A stretch of 64,000 nucleotides of DNA, taken from positions 744,001 to 808,000 of the forward strand of contig JAPNXP010000001.1 in assembly GCA_028753945.1 (NCBI GenBank), given 5' to 3'. Of this stretch, positions 48,697 to 60,778 are shown one piece after another. The notes under the pieces were generated by a model, which saw only the letters and a program-made list of their open reading frames with translations, made no database searches and was not told where the DNA came from. The position numbers were made by a program, and so were the translations under genes. The DNA is from Hexactinellida sp. DTS-2022 (Eukaryota > Porifera > Hexactinellida). Numbering within the stretch: the stretch's first letter is position 1; each line of letters opens with the position of its first letter.

Positions 48697-50337
48697 ATGT
48701 CTCTCCCATTCCTGCCGGGAAACACGTTCACAGATCCTGCCAAGGGCAAGTTCCACGTGTCCCAGTCGCTGGGCTACAAGAACGGCTACCCGCTCACTAA
48801 GCTCTCGGCCCGAGGCATAGGGGGGGAGACGCACCCAGTGACCAAGGCGAGTCAGGTGTCGGCTGCGGAGTTTGACGAATTGGCGCAAATGAAACCAACG
48901 CTGACCTACGGAGACCCGGCCCCCGAGCACCCGGTCCAGTTCGTGCCAGCTCACGTCGCGTTCGACAAGCGCGTGCTCCAGTTCAAAGCCTTCTTCAACC
49001 AGACGGTGCACGAGTCAGCTGTTGAGGACTACCGAGTGCGCTTCGTGAAGATATACTACTATCTGGAGGACGACAGCATCTCGGTCGTGGAGCCCGTGGT
49101 GGAGAACTCTGGGATCCCGCAGGGGAAGCTGATCAAGCGGCAGCGACTGCCCAAGGACGAGATGGGACAGATCTGGCACTGGAAAGACCTCAACCTGGGA
49201 ATTGACGTCACTCTATACGGGACGAGTTTCCACGTGTTCGACTGCGACGAGTACACGCGGAACTTCATGGAGAGCGAGGGCATGGATCTGAACCCCCCGG
49301 AGGGCTGTCCGTCGGACCCGTACACCCAGCGCAGGCGGGCGCCCCAGTACACATTCCAGACGCCTGCGGCTTTTGACAAGCTGAAGCAGTTCCTGGAGAT
49401 GGACAGGAAGGTGCTGCGCTTCTACTGCGTCTGGGACGACAGAGACAACATGTTCGGAGAGATGCGCAAGTTCGTGCTGCACTACTACCTGGTAGACGAC
49501 AGCATCGAAGTGCTGGATCTGAGACAGACCAACGACGGACGGGACCCGTATCCGGTATTTCTGAGGAGACAGCGCCTCCCCAAGGACCGCTCCGACGTGG
49601 CCAAGGACTTCCCCGCGGTGGTGCTGGAGGTCACGGACCACGAGATCGCGGACTGGTATACGCCGGCTGATCTGGGCATCGGCCGTACGATCGGGGTGCT
49701 GGGCCGGAGGTTCCTGCTGTACGACTGTGACGACTTCACTAAGCTATTCTACAAACAGATATTCAACTTGCAGGACTTCACTCCCATCGATATTGAGTCT
49801 CCGCAGGCCAGTCTGAGACAGCCGCAGCTCCCGCCCTACAACGGATACGGAACCATTGAGGACTCCATTCAGAACTGCCGCTCTCTCATTCCGCAGCCGC
49901 CCAAGAAAGATTTCATTCGCATGCTGGAGAATGACGGGAAAGTACTGCGATTCTCAGCATCCATGGTTTCAAAGTTCACAGAAGATAAGAACAGAAAGTT
50001 CATAATTTCCTATCGCCTCTCCGATGACATGTTCACTATCTACGAGCCTCCTCAAAGAAACGCTGGAATTATTGCAGGGAAATTCCTTGAGCGAACCCGC
50101 ATTAAGAAACCTGACTGCGACCCTCAGAAACCTGAGTTCTACGGGCCCCATGACTTAATCGTGGGACATACCATCGATGTGTTCAGTCATAAGTTCCTTA
50201 TTGAGGACGCTGACGAGTACGTTCTCAAGTACATGGAAGAACGGAGCGACGAGTTTCCCTCGGAGACTATCGAGGCTCTCAGGAAGAAGCACGCGCCAGA
50301 GGCAGCCCCTGCTACTGGCAATGGTAACTCAGCTTAG
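48697..50337 (+). CDS. EFHC1: EFHC1-like DM10 protein of ciliary doublet microtubules, without EF-hand
   Basis: 546 residues, single exon. The start (LPFLPGNTFTDPAKGKFHVS) and the conserved FVPAHVAFDKRVLQFKAFF match EFHC1. Three DM10 domains lie at ~80-185, 230-350 and 405-510, each with a YYLEDDS/YYLVDDS/YRLSDDM strand, an RQRLPK or RTRIKK element and a FDCDEYT/YDCDDFT/EDADEYV end. EFHC1/Rib72 proteins sit in the lumen of axonemal doublets. The protein ends ~30 residues after DM10-3 (HAPEAAPATGNGNSA). Human EFHC1 continues for ~100 residues with an EF-hand that is absent here. A polyadenylation signal AATAAA is at 50368-50373. The GC content of the CDS is clearly higher than that of its flanks, as for the mitofusin and XPD genes. 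Confidence 0.93.
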   Translation: MSLPFLPGNTFTDPAKGKFHVSQSLGYKNGYPLTKLSARGIGGETHPVTKASQVSAAEFDELAQMKPTLTYGDPAPEHPVQFVPAHVAFDKRVLQFKAFFNQTVHESAVEDYRVRFVKIYYYLEDDSISVVEPVVENSGIPQGKLIKRQRLPKDEMGQIWHWKDLNLGIDVTLYGTSFHVFDCDEYTRNFMESEGMDLNPPEGCPSDPYTQRRRAPQYTFQTPAAFDKLKQFLEMDRKVLRFYCVWDDRDNMFGEMRKFVLHYYLVDDSIEVLDLRQTNDGRDPYPVFLRRQRLPKDRSDVAKDFPAVVLEVTDHEIADWYTPADLGIGRTIGVLGRRFLLYDCDDFTKLFYKQIFNLQDFTPIDIESPQASLRQPQLPPYNGYGTIEDSIQNCRSLIPQPPKKDFIRMLENDGKVLRFSASMVSKFTEDKNRKFIISYRLSDDMFTIYEPPQRNAGIIAGKFLERTRIKKPDCDPQKPEFYGPHDLIVGHTIDVFSHKFLIEDADEYVLKYMEERSDEFPSETIEALRKKHAPEAAPATGNGNSA

Positions 50338-51392
50338 CACTACCTAATGCTGTAGGCCGATCAACCCAATAAACTTATTTAATCATTATTATTATTTGGT
50401 ACTGTTTCTCATACGCATATTCTATGACACTATATTAACAATCTGAAATCAATGCTATCAGATAGGATTCTTAGAACTAATAACTAGCGTATTAGACATA
50501 AAGTGACTCTTATTTAATTTGGTAATAATCACAATAATTAAATACTAAAATAGACGATACAATAATCGAAAACAGTCACTGATTTACAGTAGATTCACTT
50601 CTACCCTAAACGTCTGTTGAGTATGGATCAGATCCCGGTTATAGCTAGAGTCTCGTTAGAGTAGCTAGCAGTGGTGTAGGTTCCTGAAGACGTGGGTCTT
50701 ATGCCACTCTCTTCTCAACCATGTCTGTTGTAGCAATTAATTTCGCGGAGATTAATAAGTTAAGTTGTACCTGTTATATATCTTTTGGTTCTGCTATTGA
50801 AGATTCTTGTCAGATTACTCAGAATTGTGAGGAGATAGGAAAAACGTTGGTGTTGGTGTTGTGCTGGTTCTCTTCTATCATAAAGTTGTCAGTATTCGAG
50901 AATAGGACCAGCTCCTTGACTTAAAACTGGTACCTTTCTCATCTATGTTTCTGAGCACTAGCTTTGCCTCTCTCTTGCTATGTTGTCCTTGGTCCTATTA
51001 GCAAATAATACTTTATAGCAGCAATCTCGTATCATATCGAACTATATTTCCTATTCTCTCAAAGGAGTGTGTTCATAGTACTCCGCCTCATCCTTAACCT
51101 CTTAAAAATAGTTTAAACACAAGTCTTGAAATACAGTTAATATGATAACTATTAAAATTAAATTACTTATTTATTGTTTTATTTAATAGAAATACTACTT
51201 CAATGCTATTAATTAATCTGTATCCAAAATGCATGGTCTGTTGATATTTAATTAATTAATAACGATGATTCCTAGGTTTCAGTAATTGGAAAATTCTTGG
51301 ATTGACACTGAAAATTCTTGGATTGACACTGAAACGATGTTTGTGTAAGTTTGAGTAGTACGTATTATAACCGTTGCTAATTACTCTGGTTG
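50338..51392. other. Spacer between EFHC and XRCC3
   Basis: About 1 kb. A 67-codon plus-strand ORF (50721-50924) has no recognisable features and is not called. A 21-bp tandem pair (AAAATTCTTGGATTGACACT) lies at about 51290-51331, just before the XRCC3 start. Confidence 0.5.
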
Positions 51393-52457
51393 ATGTCTGG
51401 GTCTATCCGGCTAACAGGGAGTGAGCCGATCAGAATAGTTGCAGACACAATAATCCAAACAGAACTCATTGACCAGCTGAACACAGCTGGTATTACCGAA
51501 ATTAATGAATTAATTATTGGATCCATATCAGCGCTGGCTCGGCGCTCTCATATATCTGAGGCAGAGCTGAAACGGCTGAGACAGTTATTGAGTGAGAGAG
51601 TCTCCTTCGGTTGCAATCTCGGAAATGCACACCGTTTGATATCCGGTGTCCCTCTCCACCTTAAACTGAGCACCGGGTCGGCTTGTCTGGACTCGGCCCT
51701 GGGGGGCGGCATCCTGTACCCCGGGCTGGTCGAGCTGGCAGGGGAGAGCGGGGCGGGGAAAACGCAGCTCTGCTTGCAGCTGGCAATCAGTGCACAGATG
51801 CCTGCAGAGCATAACGGAGTTGGTACAGACAGGAGTGTAGCGTATATTTGCACCGAGGATCACTTCCCTAGCATGAGATTCAAAGAGCTGATAGAAGCAA
51901 GGTCCAGCCAAATCTACAAATACAGAAAAGTCGCAACAGGAAAAAGCGTATTCGAAGAATTGAGTGATAGCGTGTACATAGAGAAAACAGACACGTCATC
52001 AGGACTAGAGCACTACCTGTCTCGATGGGTCCCCAAACTGATCGAAGAGAAGAACTTGGGTCTGCTAATAGTAGACTCGATAGCGGGGGCACTGAGAGAT
52101 GAATTCGTGGTCAACTCGCCAGGACTGCGCACTGAGTCTCTATGGAGAATAGCCAAACTTCTCCGCTCTATTACATTTAAGTATAATATCCCAGTTGTAT
52201 GTGTTAATCAGGTGACAGCAAATATCGACAACAGCGACTTTAGCGCAAGACCTAACAAGGCAGCTTTGGGAATGATCTGGTCTAACGTAGTGAATGAGCG
52301 CTATTTGCTGTGCAGGAGAGAAGTGCTGCAGTTTGATACATATGACTCGGAGTGTTCTACTAAAACAGAAAGACTATTTTCTGTTGAATTATCTTCCCAT
52401 TTGCCAAATTTAACTTTACCTTATATCATTAATGCGAAGGGAATTAAATTAGTTTAA
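51393..52457 (+). CDS. XRCC3: RAD51 paralogue XRCC3
   Basis: 354 residues from ATG 51393, single exon. An N-terminal helix-hairpin-like region precedes the RecA core: Walker A GESGAGKTQLCLQL, the XRCC3-type AYICTEDHFPSMRF strand, Walker B LGLLIVDSIAG, and VVCVNQVTANI in the position of the L2 region. The sequence ICTEDxFP is characteristic of XRCC3 rather than RAD51 or DMC1. XRCC3 pairs with RAD51C (CX3 complex) in homologous recombination and Holliday-junction processing in the nucleus. Length is close to human (346). Intronless. Confidence 0.9.
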   Translation: MSGSIRLTGSEPIRIVADTIIQTELIDQLNTAGITEINELIIGSISALARRSHISEAELKRLRQLLSERVSFGCNLGNAHRLISGVPLHLKLSTGSACLDSALGGGILYPGLVELAGESGAGKTQLCLQLAISAQMPAEHNGVGTDRSVAYICTEDHFPSMRFKELIEARSSQIYKYRKVATGKSVFEELSDSVYIEKTDTSSGLEHYLSRWVPKLIEEKNLGLLIVDSIAGALRDEFVVNSPGLRTESLWRIAKLLRSITFKYNIPVVCVNQVTANIDNSDFSARPNKAALGMIWSNVVNERYLLCRREVLQFDTYDSECSTKTERLFSVELSSHLPNLTLPYIINAKGIKLV

Positions 52458-53957
52458 TTAAATGAATTGATATCTTTAGTTAATTAAGTTTAGTCCAGAT
52501 TCATTTCTAAGAATTCTAGATAGAGCAATGCCAAGAAGCCTTTCATACCTCTTTGACTTGCTACAAACTAATATAAATACATTCAAATGTAATTTCAGGT
52601 TTATGATATTAACTGAGATGTGCGTATTTTCTGCTTCTTGTTAAATGATTTGTAACTTATTCGTACAGTTACAGTGGGGTTCGCCTAATAGCAATTGCAC
52701 AATTTTCCCTAATAGCAAGATTGCTCTATTAGCGTGCTCGTGTCCACTGTCCATAGAGCCCTTGTAACAAAATGGTTCTTATTTCGTATGAAAATATTTC
52801 TTACCGAATTTAAGACAGAAACTTACAAAGCGAATTATACTCCCCTTAAAATACAGCATAGAACTTTAATTATTTAATTATTTCCTTGGTACGTTTTTAC
52901 GTAGTATAAGAATTTTATTAAAATATTGAATAGCTGAGATAATTTACAATCATCACCAGTTCACCACAATGTATTGAGTTAATGGACTTGCTTTTGTGTC
53001 TGGTAAATATCCATTTCCTCCTAAAACACATGACATGACACTTCCACCGACAAGTATATAGCATAAGTTATTTGCTGCATAGTGTTGAATAGCCCTATTC
53101 AGCAAAAAATGAGATTATCCAGACTGTGTCATTGAGAAGATAATTAGGTCATTAGTACTTTAGACTATAATAACCTCAAGTGAAAGGAAATACCTGCAAC
53201 GACAACAACGTGTTCATACAGCATCGCGTATATGTAATTTGTACAATATTTTAATTAATTCGTTTCGTATCAATGGTTGTTTAGACTACATTATTGTGTA
53301 GGATTGTTGCAATGTTTGCTCAATATGTAGACAAATTTTGTTCCCTTGAATGTTCTTAAAAAACTGTACCGAATTACAATGGTATTCCGGAATCAATCAA
53401 TTCCGTGTAACGAAGCTCAGCTTATAGAAGTGTTTATATCGAAATATCAACTAACCAGTGATGGAGATTATCAAACCATTTTATATGCAAGTTGGTACTA
53501 GTGAATTTGGCAATTAATTTGTATTTAATAAAATTGAATTTAAATAAACTGTATATTTTTGGCTATTAATCAAGTTGTTTATTAACAAAACATTTCGGGA
53601 TTATGTTTTCATTAAAATTATTGATTTGAGTGATATTTATAGTAGTATTTCATAGTGGAATTTATGGACAAATGTCTTGAATACTATATTCCACAGTTTG
53701 CTTCGAAATAGACTCTAACTCGGGAGTTCAAAACTCAATATTAATTCAATTGCCTCTAAATGTAAAGAATAATAAGACCCTCCTCGCGGATTATAGCTAG
53801 ATATTATATGTTGCATGTTGTATAATCTCATGTAGTATATATTTAGGTACATTACATAATTTGTGTGTACACTAATGAATATTAAATTTCCTAATTAAGT
53901 AACTCAAAATGTAACTGTTAAAAATTTCAAGCATAAATTAAACTCAAACTTTGCCTC
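52458..53957. other. Gene-free spacer between convergent XRCC3 and PCYOX genes
   Basis: 1.5 kb, AT-rich. A possible small MITE lies at 52669-52751, with CAGTGGGGTTCGCCTAATAG on the left and CTATTAGCGTGCTCGTGTCC on the right as weak inverted ends. Nothing else is recognised. Confidence 0.5.
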
Positions 53958-55487
53958 TCAAAGTTCAGTTCTCCCTCGGTAGGAGCCCGGTATCAGGTCT
54001 CTCAGTTTCTGACTTCTTCCTCTGATGTTCTCCTCAACCAGGAGAGCTGCGTTTTTCGCAGAAATGAGTGACATCTCCATTGCGCTCGCTGCCCACTCGA
54101 TGGCGTTGACATAGAAGAGCTTGTCGTCTAGCACTATTGGGGGGAAGCTCTGTCCCGGCTTGTACTTTGGGTAGGCGTGCCAGGACTTAGATACAACTGT
54201 TCTCCGAGACAGGAACATACGGTCCAGCTCGCTATCGAGCAGTGGCTTTCTCGACCATATCTTCCACACCGTATTGTCGTCATGCACCAGGTGCTTCGAC
54301 ATCTCCTCTGGGGTAACCACGCTAACCGGCACCGCCTTCTGGAGGGCTGAGAAGTCGACCGGCGGGTTTACCATTTCCGTTGTCAGAATTGTGTCCGGAA
54401 CCTGAGTGAGGTCTTCCAGCCCGAAGAAAGCTGGATTCACTCGCCCCTGCACGAATGTAGCCACTGTGACCTGGAAGTGTCTGTCGGCCGGCTTGCTCAC
54501 CTTCTCACTCAGCAGGTCAAACTCAACGCTGCTCAGCTCCAAAGGATGCGCGACTATAACGAAATCGAATTTGTAGTCTTTCGGGAGAGACGTGTCCTGT
54601 TCCAGTGTGTCGATGACGTATACGGTTTCCGTATCCTCCTTGACCTCCTTGACTCGGGTGACTGGTGTGTTGTGCAGAGTCGCGTGGGACTCCTGCAGCA
54701 TGCGCTCCGCGAGCAGCTTGTTCCCGCCCTGTATCGACCGGAGAGAGTCGTCCTGAGCGCCACACAGGGAGATCATTGCTACAAACCCATGCAGACTGCA
54801 GTCCTGTCCGTAGTTGGCCCGCATTATCCCTGTTATCAGCTCGTCCGTCAACTTGCGCGGGTAATTCTCGCTGTTGAAGAATTTGAAAGCACTCATCTCG
54901 GTCAGGTTCAGGAAATGGGGATCGAGGGATGCGAGAAACTCCGGTACTGTTTCGAAGGTATACCCGTAGGCCTGATACTCGTAGATCGACACGAACTTAT
55001 CCAGCATGGAAGATATGTAAGAATTGATGAAGAACAGCTTCATGCCGTATCTGTACACCAGCTTGAAGTACTTCACCAAGGGCCAGCCAGTGTCGATGTA
55101 GGCGAACTCCGCACCGTCATAGATGCCCAACTTTCCGTCTGGTTCAGTCCGTTTCGGTAATCTGAACTGATCAGATAGGCTCATCAAGTATTGGTTAGAA
55201 ATGTGGAATACCGAACCTCCAGCTTCGTATTCCCGTCCATCAACCTGCAGAGTGTGTGCTCTCCCGCCCACGCTCTCGTCTTTCTGTTTGAATACGTGAA
55301 TGTCCGCTGCTAGTCTCTCGTGAAGAAAGTAGGCCGCCCCAGTCCCTCCCATTCCTGCGCCCAGGATCGCTATGCGGGGCCGTCTGTTGCCCACCAGCTT
55401 ATGGCCGCTCCCAACCAGAAGCAACACTACAGACAGGATAGCAATGTACTTCAATATTCTGTAAACTGCGCTCGGCTTCTGTGCCAT
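53958..55487 (-). CDS. PCYOX1: Prenylcysteine oxidase
   Basis: 509 residues from the ATG at 55487. The open frame extends further upstream to 55694, but the N-terminus from MAQKPSAVYRILKY followed by a hydrophobic anchor (IAILSVVLLLVGSG) fits a lysosomal/secretory signal. The FAD Rossmann motif ILGAGMGGTGAAYFL, then VGGRAHT and DGREYEAGGSVFHI, are typical of the family. LHGFVAMISLCGAQ and SIQGGNKLLAERML are conserved downstream. Length matches human PCYOX1 (505). It cleaves the thioether of farnesyl- or geranylgeranyl-cysteine using O2, releasing H2O2, in lysosomes. Convergent with XRCC3. Confidence 0.92.
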   Translation of the reverse strand: MAQKPSAVYRILKYIAILSVVLLLVGSGHKLVGNRRPRIAILGAGMGGTGAAYFLHERLAADIHVFKQKDESVGGRAHTLQVDGREYEAGGSVFHISNQYLMSLSDQFRLPKRTEPDGKLGIYDGAEFAYIDTGWPLVKYFKLVYRYGMKLFFINSYISSMLDKFVSIYEYQAYGYTFETVPEFLASLDPHFLNLTEMSAFKFFNSENYPRKLTDELITGIMRANYGQDCSLHGFVAMISLCGAQDDSLRSIQGGNKLLAERMLQESHATLHNTPVTRVKEVKEDTETVYVIDTLEQDTSLPKDYKFDFVIVAHPLELSSVEFDLLSEKVSKPADRHFQVTVATFVQGRVNPAFFGLEDLTQVPDTILTTEMVNPPVDFSALQKAVPVSVVTPEEMSKHLVHDDNTVWKIWSRKPLLDSELDRMFLSRRTVVSKSWHAYPKYKPGQSFPPIVLDDKLFYVNAIEWAASAMEMSLISAKNAALLVEENIRGRSQKLRDLIPGSYRGRTEL

Positions 55488-55694
55488 TTTGCTAGGTCCG
55501 GTCATCACTTGATAGCTCAGAGAGATTGGTCTTGTCTGATCAACGCGAAATAGGGACAAACCTAGTTCTTTCGCATCTAATAAGTATGCACAAACACAAT
55601 CATAGAAACGCCTCAATATTGTATAAATACCGACTTTGAGGTTCCTAAAACTATTTGTTATGGTAACTAAGGAAATGAATAAATAGAATCTCAT

Positions 55695-57351
55695 AATCTA
55701 GGAAAACGAAAGCTACTCATTTGCTATTGATATACATATTATCTTGTATTGAAATTATGAGTAGTTTGCAGAATACAACTTTTGTGTCAGGTTTTATTGG
55801 CCAATTCTGAAATAAAATGCAATGGCACATTGAATAGCACACTTGCTGTAAATTTCTTACTGCTATGCATATATTTATTTAGAATTTCTGAGACTGGAAA
55901 TTTACCAAACCCTTACAGGGGAGGTTTTCTGCTTGAACTATGATACCATGCTTACAGCATTTAGTTAGTTTTTAGGATTTGTACCCTATTTATATTTCCA
56001 AACAAACTAAATAGAATAGAAAACTTTTCCTAAATTTGTGGGATCACTTGATTACTTTTCTCTAATATAATTTAGATTGTAATGTTGCAGTGTATGGGGT
56101 ACCAGCGTGCACACCAATGTATACCCGTGACACCAAGTCACCAACCTATTTTGTAGTATAGTTACTAAGTAGTACATGGTAGCTTGTACACCCATAAACA
56201 GTATTTAGCAAGTAAGATTTGTTGAGGAGATCGTTAGAATGCAAACTATAGAAATACTGTAAAAGCTGGTGAAAATATTAGCAAAGATATTAATAATAAA
56301 AGCTATTTTATATTTGTAGTATACTATCAAAATCAAATTAATAGCAAACATTTATTTTCTACTTGCATTATTCTTTTAAAGCGACTGGTCTGTATCTATA
56401 ATAATGAGGCGAGTAAGGGAAATTGTGCCAAGTTGACAAAAATACAATCTTGGTACTTTATTATGTTCCATTAACAACACTTGTAATGACCCTTTCATAG
56501 GGGGTACTTATGGGAGGAATTACTAAAATACAAATATATTAACGATTATATTATTAATTAAGTTAATACTCATTCATAATAACGTACTCTGGTTTGGAGA
56601 ACATAATCCTACAGTAATTATACCAGTTTAACAGTAACAGATACCTTGCAAGATTGAGTCGAAACAAGTGGCTGCTGTGAAATATATTACACACCGATTG
56701 TTTATCTGACGCACCAATAATGCTATTTATTAAATTACACACTTCTTTTACTTTTTATAATTAGAGCTAATTCTTATTCTATTTCCAAGGTATGCAGTGC
56801 CTAGAATAGAAAACATGGAAAAGAGCTATCCACGTTAGAATTCCATGTGAGATATGAATATTTTATGGTTACCATCATCGATTATGGAACCAATAAAATG
56901 TATAACTATTGTAGAGAAACCGACACACAAAAGAATGTTGTGAGGCAGAGGCGATAAGGTATATGGACAAATTTGGTAGAATTCTTAAAAGTATACTATA
57001 CAAGTTCCACCGCTATAGGGAATCAAGTGTTGATTAGGAATTATTGTTGTTGCTGCTACAGAAGGTCTTTATATTAGAATATAATTTATTCTTGAAATAA
57101 TGCATTTTTCATTACCATTATAATGGTAACGAATTGGAATTTCATAAAATAGAATCAAAAACCTCAAAATACTGTCTATTTCCCAATCGAGCTTAGAATG
57201 AAGTTGATATAAATTGAATGATTATTTAGTAGCTATTATAATCACATTAATATACACACTAACAAATATACAAATAAACTAAACTAGAAATATGCCAATA
57301 AACTAGTGTTACAACCCCTGTTAGAACACACAAAGGAGCTGAGGTAATAAA
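55695..57351. other. Gene-free spacer between PCYOX and alpha-tubulin
   Basis: 1.66 kb with no supported ORF. It is AT-rich and I see no repeat with clear ends. It includes the PCYOX promoter and the alpha-tubulin 3' UTR. Confidence 0.55.
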
Positions 57352-59612
57352 CTAATATTCATCTGGATCAGCGTCTCCGCCATCTCCGCCATCTTCTCCG
57401 TCACCAGTCACTTCTATGTAGTCCTTCTCTAGCGCGGCCAAGTCGTCCCTGGCGTCGATGAACTCTCCCTCTTCCATTCCCTCTCCGACATACCAGTGAA
57501 CGAAGGCTCTCTTTGCGAACATCATGTCGAATTTCTCATTTAACCTCTGCCAGACGGCCACGATTGAGGTGCTATTCGCAAGCATGCAAACTGATCGATC
57601 AATCTAACAAGAGAAATTATTAACTCCTGCACAAATGAGAATTCGATGCAAATGTTGCATAAAACTAAATAAATTATTACCTTAGCCATGTCTCCCTGAG
57701 GGGGAATAACTGGTGGCTGTGAATTGATTCCAACCTTGAATCCAGTTGGACACCATTCTACGAACTGGACTGAGCTGAGTCCCTTGATGTGCTCAATTGA
57801 CTGTGTGATGTCTTTGGGCACGAGGTCACCTCTGTACAGAAGGCAGCAAGCCATGTACTTCCCGTCCGAAGGGTTGCACTTGATCATCTGATTGTTCTTC
57901 TCGAAGCACTCCAGCGTGAGCTCCTTAGCAGAGAACATGCTTTTGGCAGCCTTGCTGCTGGATATTATGGGGGCGTAGGAGGAGAGGGGGTAGTGGATTC
58001 GGGGGAAGGGCACCAAGTTAGTTTGAAACTCATTCAAATCCACGTTCAGTTGACCTATGAAACACCAAATTTATGTTAGTTCCTGGTATAAGTTTGATAT
58101 TTTGTTAGTTTAACTTGTACTTACCAGTGAATCTGAGAGAGGCTGTGATAGAGGACACAATCTGACAGATGAGACGGTTCAGGTTGGTGTAAGCGGGCCT
58201 CTCGATATCAAGATTGTTTTTGCAGATGTCGTAGATTGCCTCATTGTCAAACAGGAAGCTGCAGGTGGCATGCTCCAGGGTCGAATGGGTTGTATGAATA
58301 GCGTTGTATGGCTCCACTACAGCAGTGCTGACCTGAGGAGCTGGATAGACAGCAAACTCCAGTTTGTCTTTCTTCCCATACTATAGCACAAGTACACATT
58401 AATACAGGTATAACGGTTATCTCGTTCTGTACAACTTACTTCGTTATGTAACTCAGACATGAGTAGACTTGTGAATCCAGATCCAGTGCCTCCACCGAAT
58501 GAATGGAAAATCAGGAATCCCTGCAGCACGCTGCACTGCTCTGTCAGCTTCTTTATCTGCTTCAGTACCGGTTCCTGCATGTTCCTACCGACTGTGTAGT
58601 TGCCACGAGCGTAGTTGTTAGCTGCGTCCTCCTTACCCGATATCAGCTGACTGGGATGGTACAACTTGCGGTATGGGCCACCTCTGATGTTATCTGATTA
58701 ATTTAAAAACATCAAATACACCCCTTGTTTAGAAACCTTATCATAATTGTAAGCAACGTACCAATGACCGAGGGCTCTAGGTCAACGAATATGGCACGAG
58801 GCACGTACTGCCCTGTTCCAGTGTCATTGTAGAAAGTGCTTAGAGATTCTTGTTTGGCGGGTGTACGTGTGGACTCAGGGAGACGACCGGTGGGTTCCAG
58901 TCCGTGCTCCAGACAGTAGAGCTCCCAGCAGGCCTCTCCGATCTGACAACCGGCTTGTCCGATGTGAATCGAGATTACTTCACGCTACACGAATCGTAGT
59001 AATTAATATGATGTGCTTGTGCTTGGTATAGTGCAATCCATGTAAGAGAGTTTAATTTATTAAGTAGTTAGAATATCGCTTTTGCCCAATAACTTTGCTA
59101 TTGTCTAAATGCAATCTTATGAACTTGATTATTTTACATAATTAATTTGATTATAGACGATATCACTTGTTATTTCAACAAAAAATACATTGTAGGTCAC
59201 AAAAGTATTGACCTGTGATTAAATTACAACGACATCTCCACCCATACCGTATTTGTAATCGATACTCACATGATAACAAAGTCTGTGTTACTTTTATTAT
59301 CGATTTATGAATTCAATTCTTTTTATGAAAAATAATAATTAGAAATCCAGTTCTTTGAAATTCAATATTAATTAATTAACCCTATGGTCATGGGTGTTAG
59401 TAAAGAGTTGTATAGTCACACGAAACTAGTTAATTAAAATATTGTATATCTTTTTAATACAAATTCCTAAAAAGAAATGGAGGCAACTTCGAAAACTGCT
59501 TTCTTTCCAGACTGCTTTATATTTTAAGAGTAGGTTACTTTAGCATGAAATTTATTAAAATTAACAATTAAGCTAGATAAATGAGCTTTTTACTGTGCTA
59601 ATAACTCACCAT
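57352..59612 (-). CDS. TUBA: Divergent alpha-tubulin (six exons)
   Basis: Exons: 59610-59612 (ATG alone, then GTGAGT donor, an arrangement common in alpha-tubulin genes), 58762-58984, 58440-58693, 58125-58380, 57681-58054, 57352-57603. Phases are consistent; 453 residues (typical 451). Landmarks: [20 protein letters not shown], the tubulin signature [20 protein letters not shown] retaining catalytic Glu254, [40 protein letters not shown] and a terminal Tyr (DPDEY) for detyrosination. Divergences: the K40 loop is replaced (Thr40, [12 protein letters not shown]), [16 protein letters not shown] replaces EVRTGTYRQLFHPEQL, and an acidic [13 protein letters not shown] tail is present. Likely a specialised isotype. 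The 625-bp first intron (58985-59609) is the longest of its introns. Confidence 0.93.
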
Positions 59613-60778
59613 TTTCGCACTGAGTTAATAAGGTGGAGAATATATTACAGAGAGACAAACTTCAAGAGTAGTTGTGCTTATAAATGTCTCCACTGTTTGA
59701 TCACTATTTATACAAATCCTTACATTGGATTCTACAATAGAGATATATATCCATAGAAATTAATACTATTAGCCTAGTCCATGCAGCCCTTTATCATCTG
59801 ACATATTATCTGCAGAATCCTATAAGAGAATTGAATAGCTTCGTAGTGTTCTCGCTACCAGGTTATCAGCATTCCATTGCTTCACAACATTAATAGAATC
59901 CTATTTTGTTACCACTACGACATGTAAGGTTTTAGCTGTAAGGTGCACCTGATCTGAATATATGTGGCAATATTATACTACTAACAATATTACTATTGCA
60001 TTCTTCGGAACTCTGTGTATCTCTAAGATATTTCTAAGTTCATTGGATTGTAGTATTAATCAAAGTATCTATTATAAATTTATAGATTAACCAATTAACA
60101 TTCTTTAAGTACTAGTTACTAATCAATATTTAAACACTTTATCATATACTTATCGTGGCCGTGGGATAGTGAAAAGAATAGGAAAGTAGTATATTAAATC
60201 ATTGAGGGGCCTAGGGGTTAGCTACAGTCTATAGACTGATCCCAGGGATTGCTAGAAGCACACAGTTGTACTCATTTAAGATTATCTCAATTTATTGTGA
60301 TGCATTTGGATAACGGTATAGCTAATAGCTATGGGGTAATTACTGAGTTCTGATAATATCTTGAAATTATGTCATTTCTACAAACAATGGATTACTTATG
60401 TTAGTTACTAATTATTATTAGATCCCCTTTGAGATTTTCACAAAAAAGCTGCTATACTATATGTAATTCACTTGGTGCACTATTGAAGGTACTTAGTTCA
60501 TACAAATTATTAATTCTGGATTCATTGCATTCACTATGTGTTATTCACAACAAAATAAACCAAAGAGCAGTTAAGCACTGGAAAATTCATTATTAAGTCA
60601 GGAAAACCTTTAACACTAGTGAAGTGTATTTATGAGGTTTATAAAACCTATGGCCAATTAAAAATATCTACAATTCTCGTAATTGAAAACTTATTTTTTA
60701 AATTGACTAAAATTATAATGAGTCTACAAGGTTAATCTGTCTATTAACAATTTATAACGTCTACATAACGTACTCAAC

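Noticed and set aside
50721-50924. 67-codon plus-strand ORF between EFHC and XRCC3
   Set aside because: Short, low-information sequence without a recognisable domain, signal or splice context.
55488-55694. N-terminal extension of prenylcysteine oxidase from ATG 55694
   Set aside because: The extra 69 residues precede the natural signal anchor and have no family counterpart. The start at 55487 gives the usual length.
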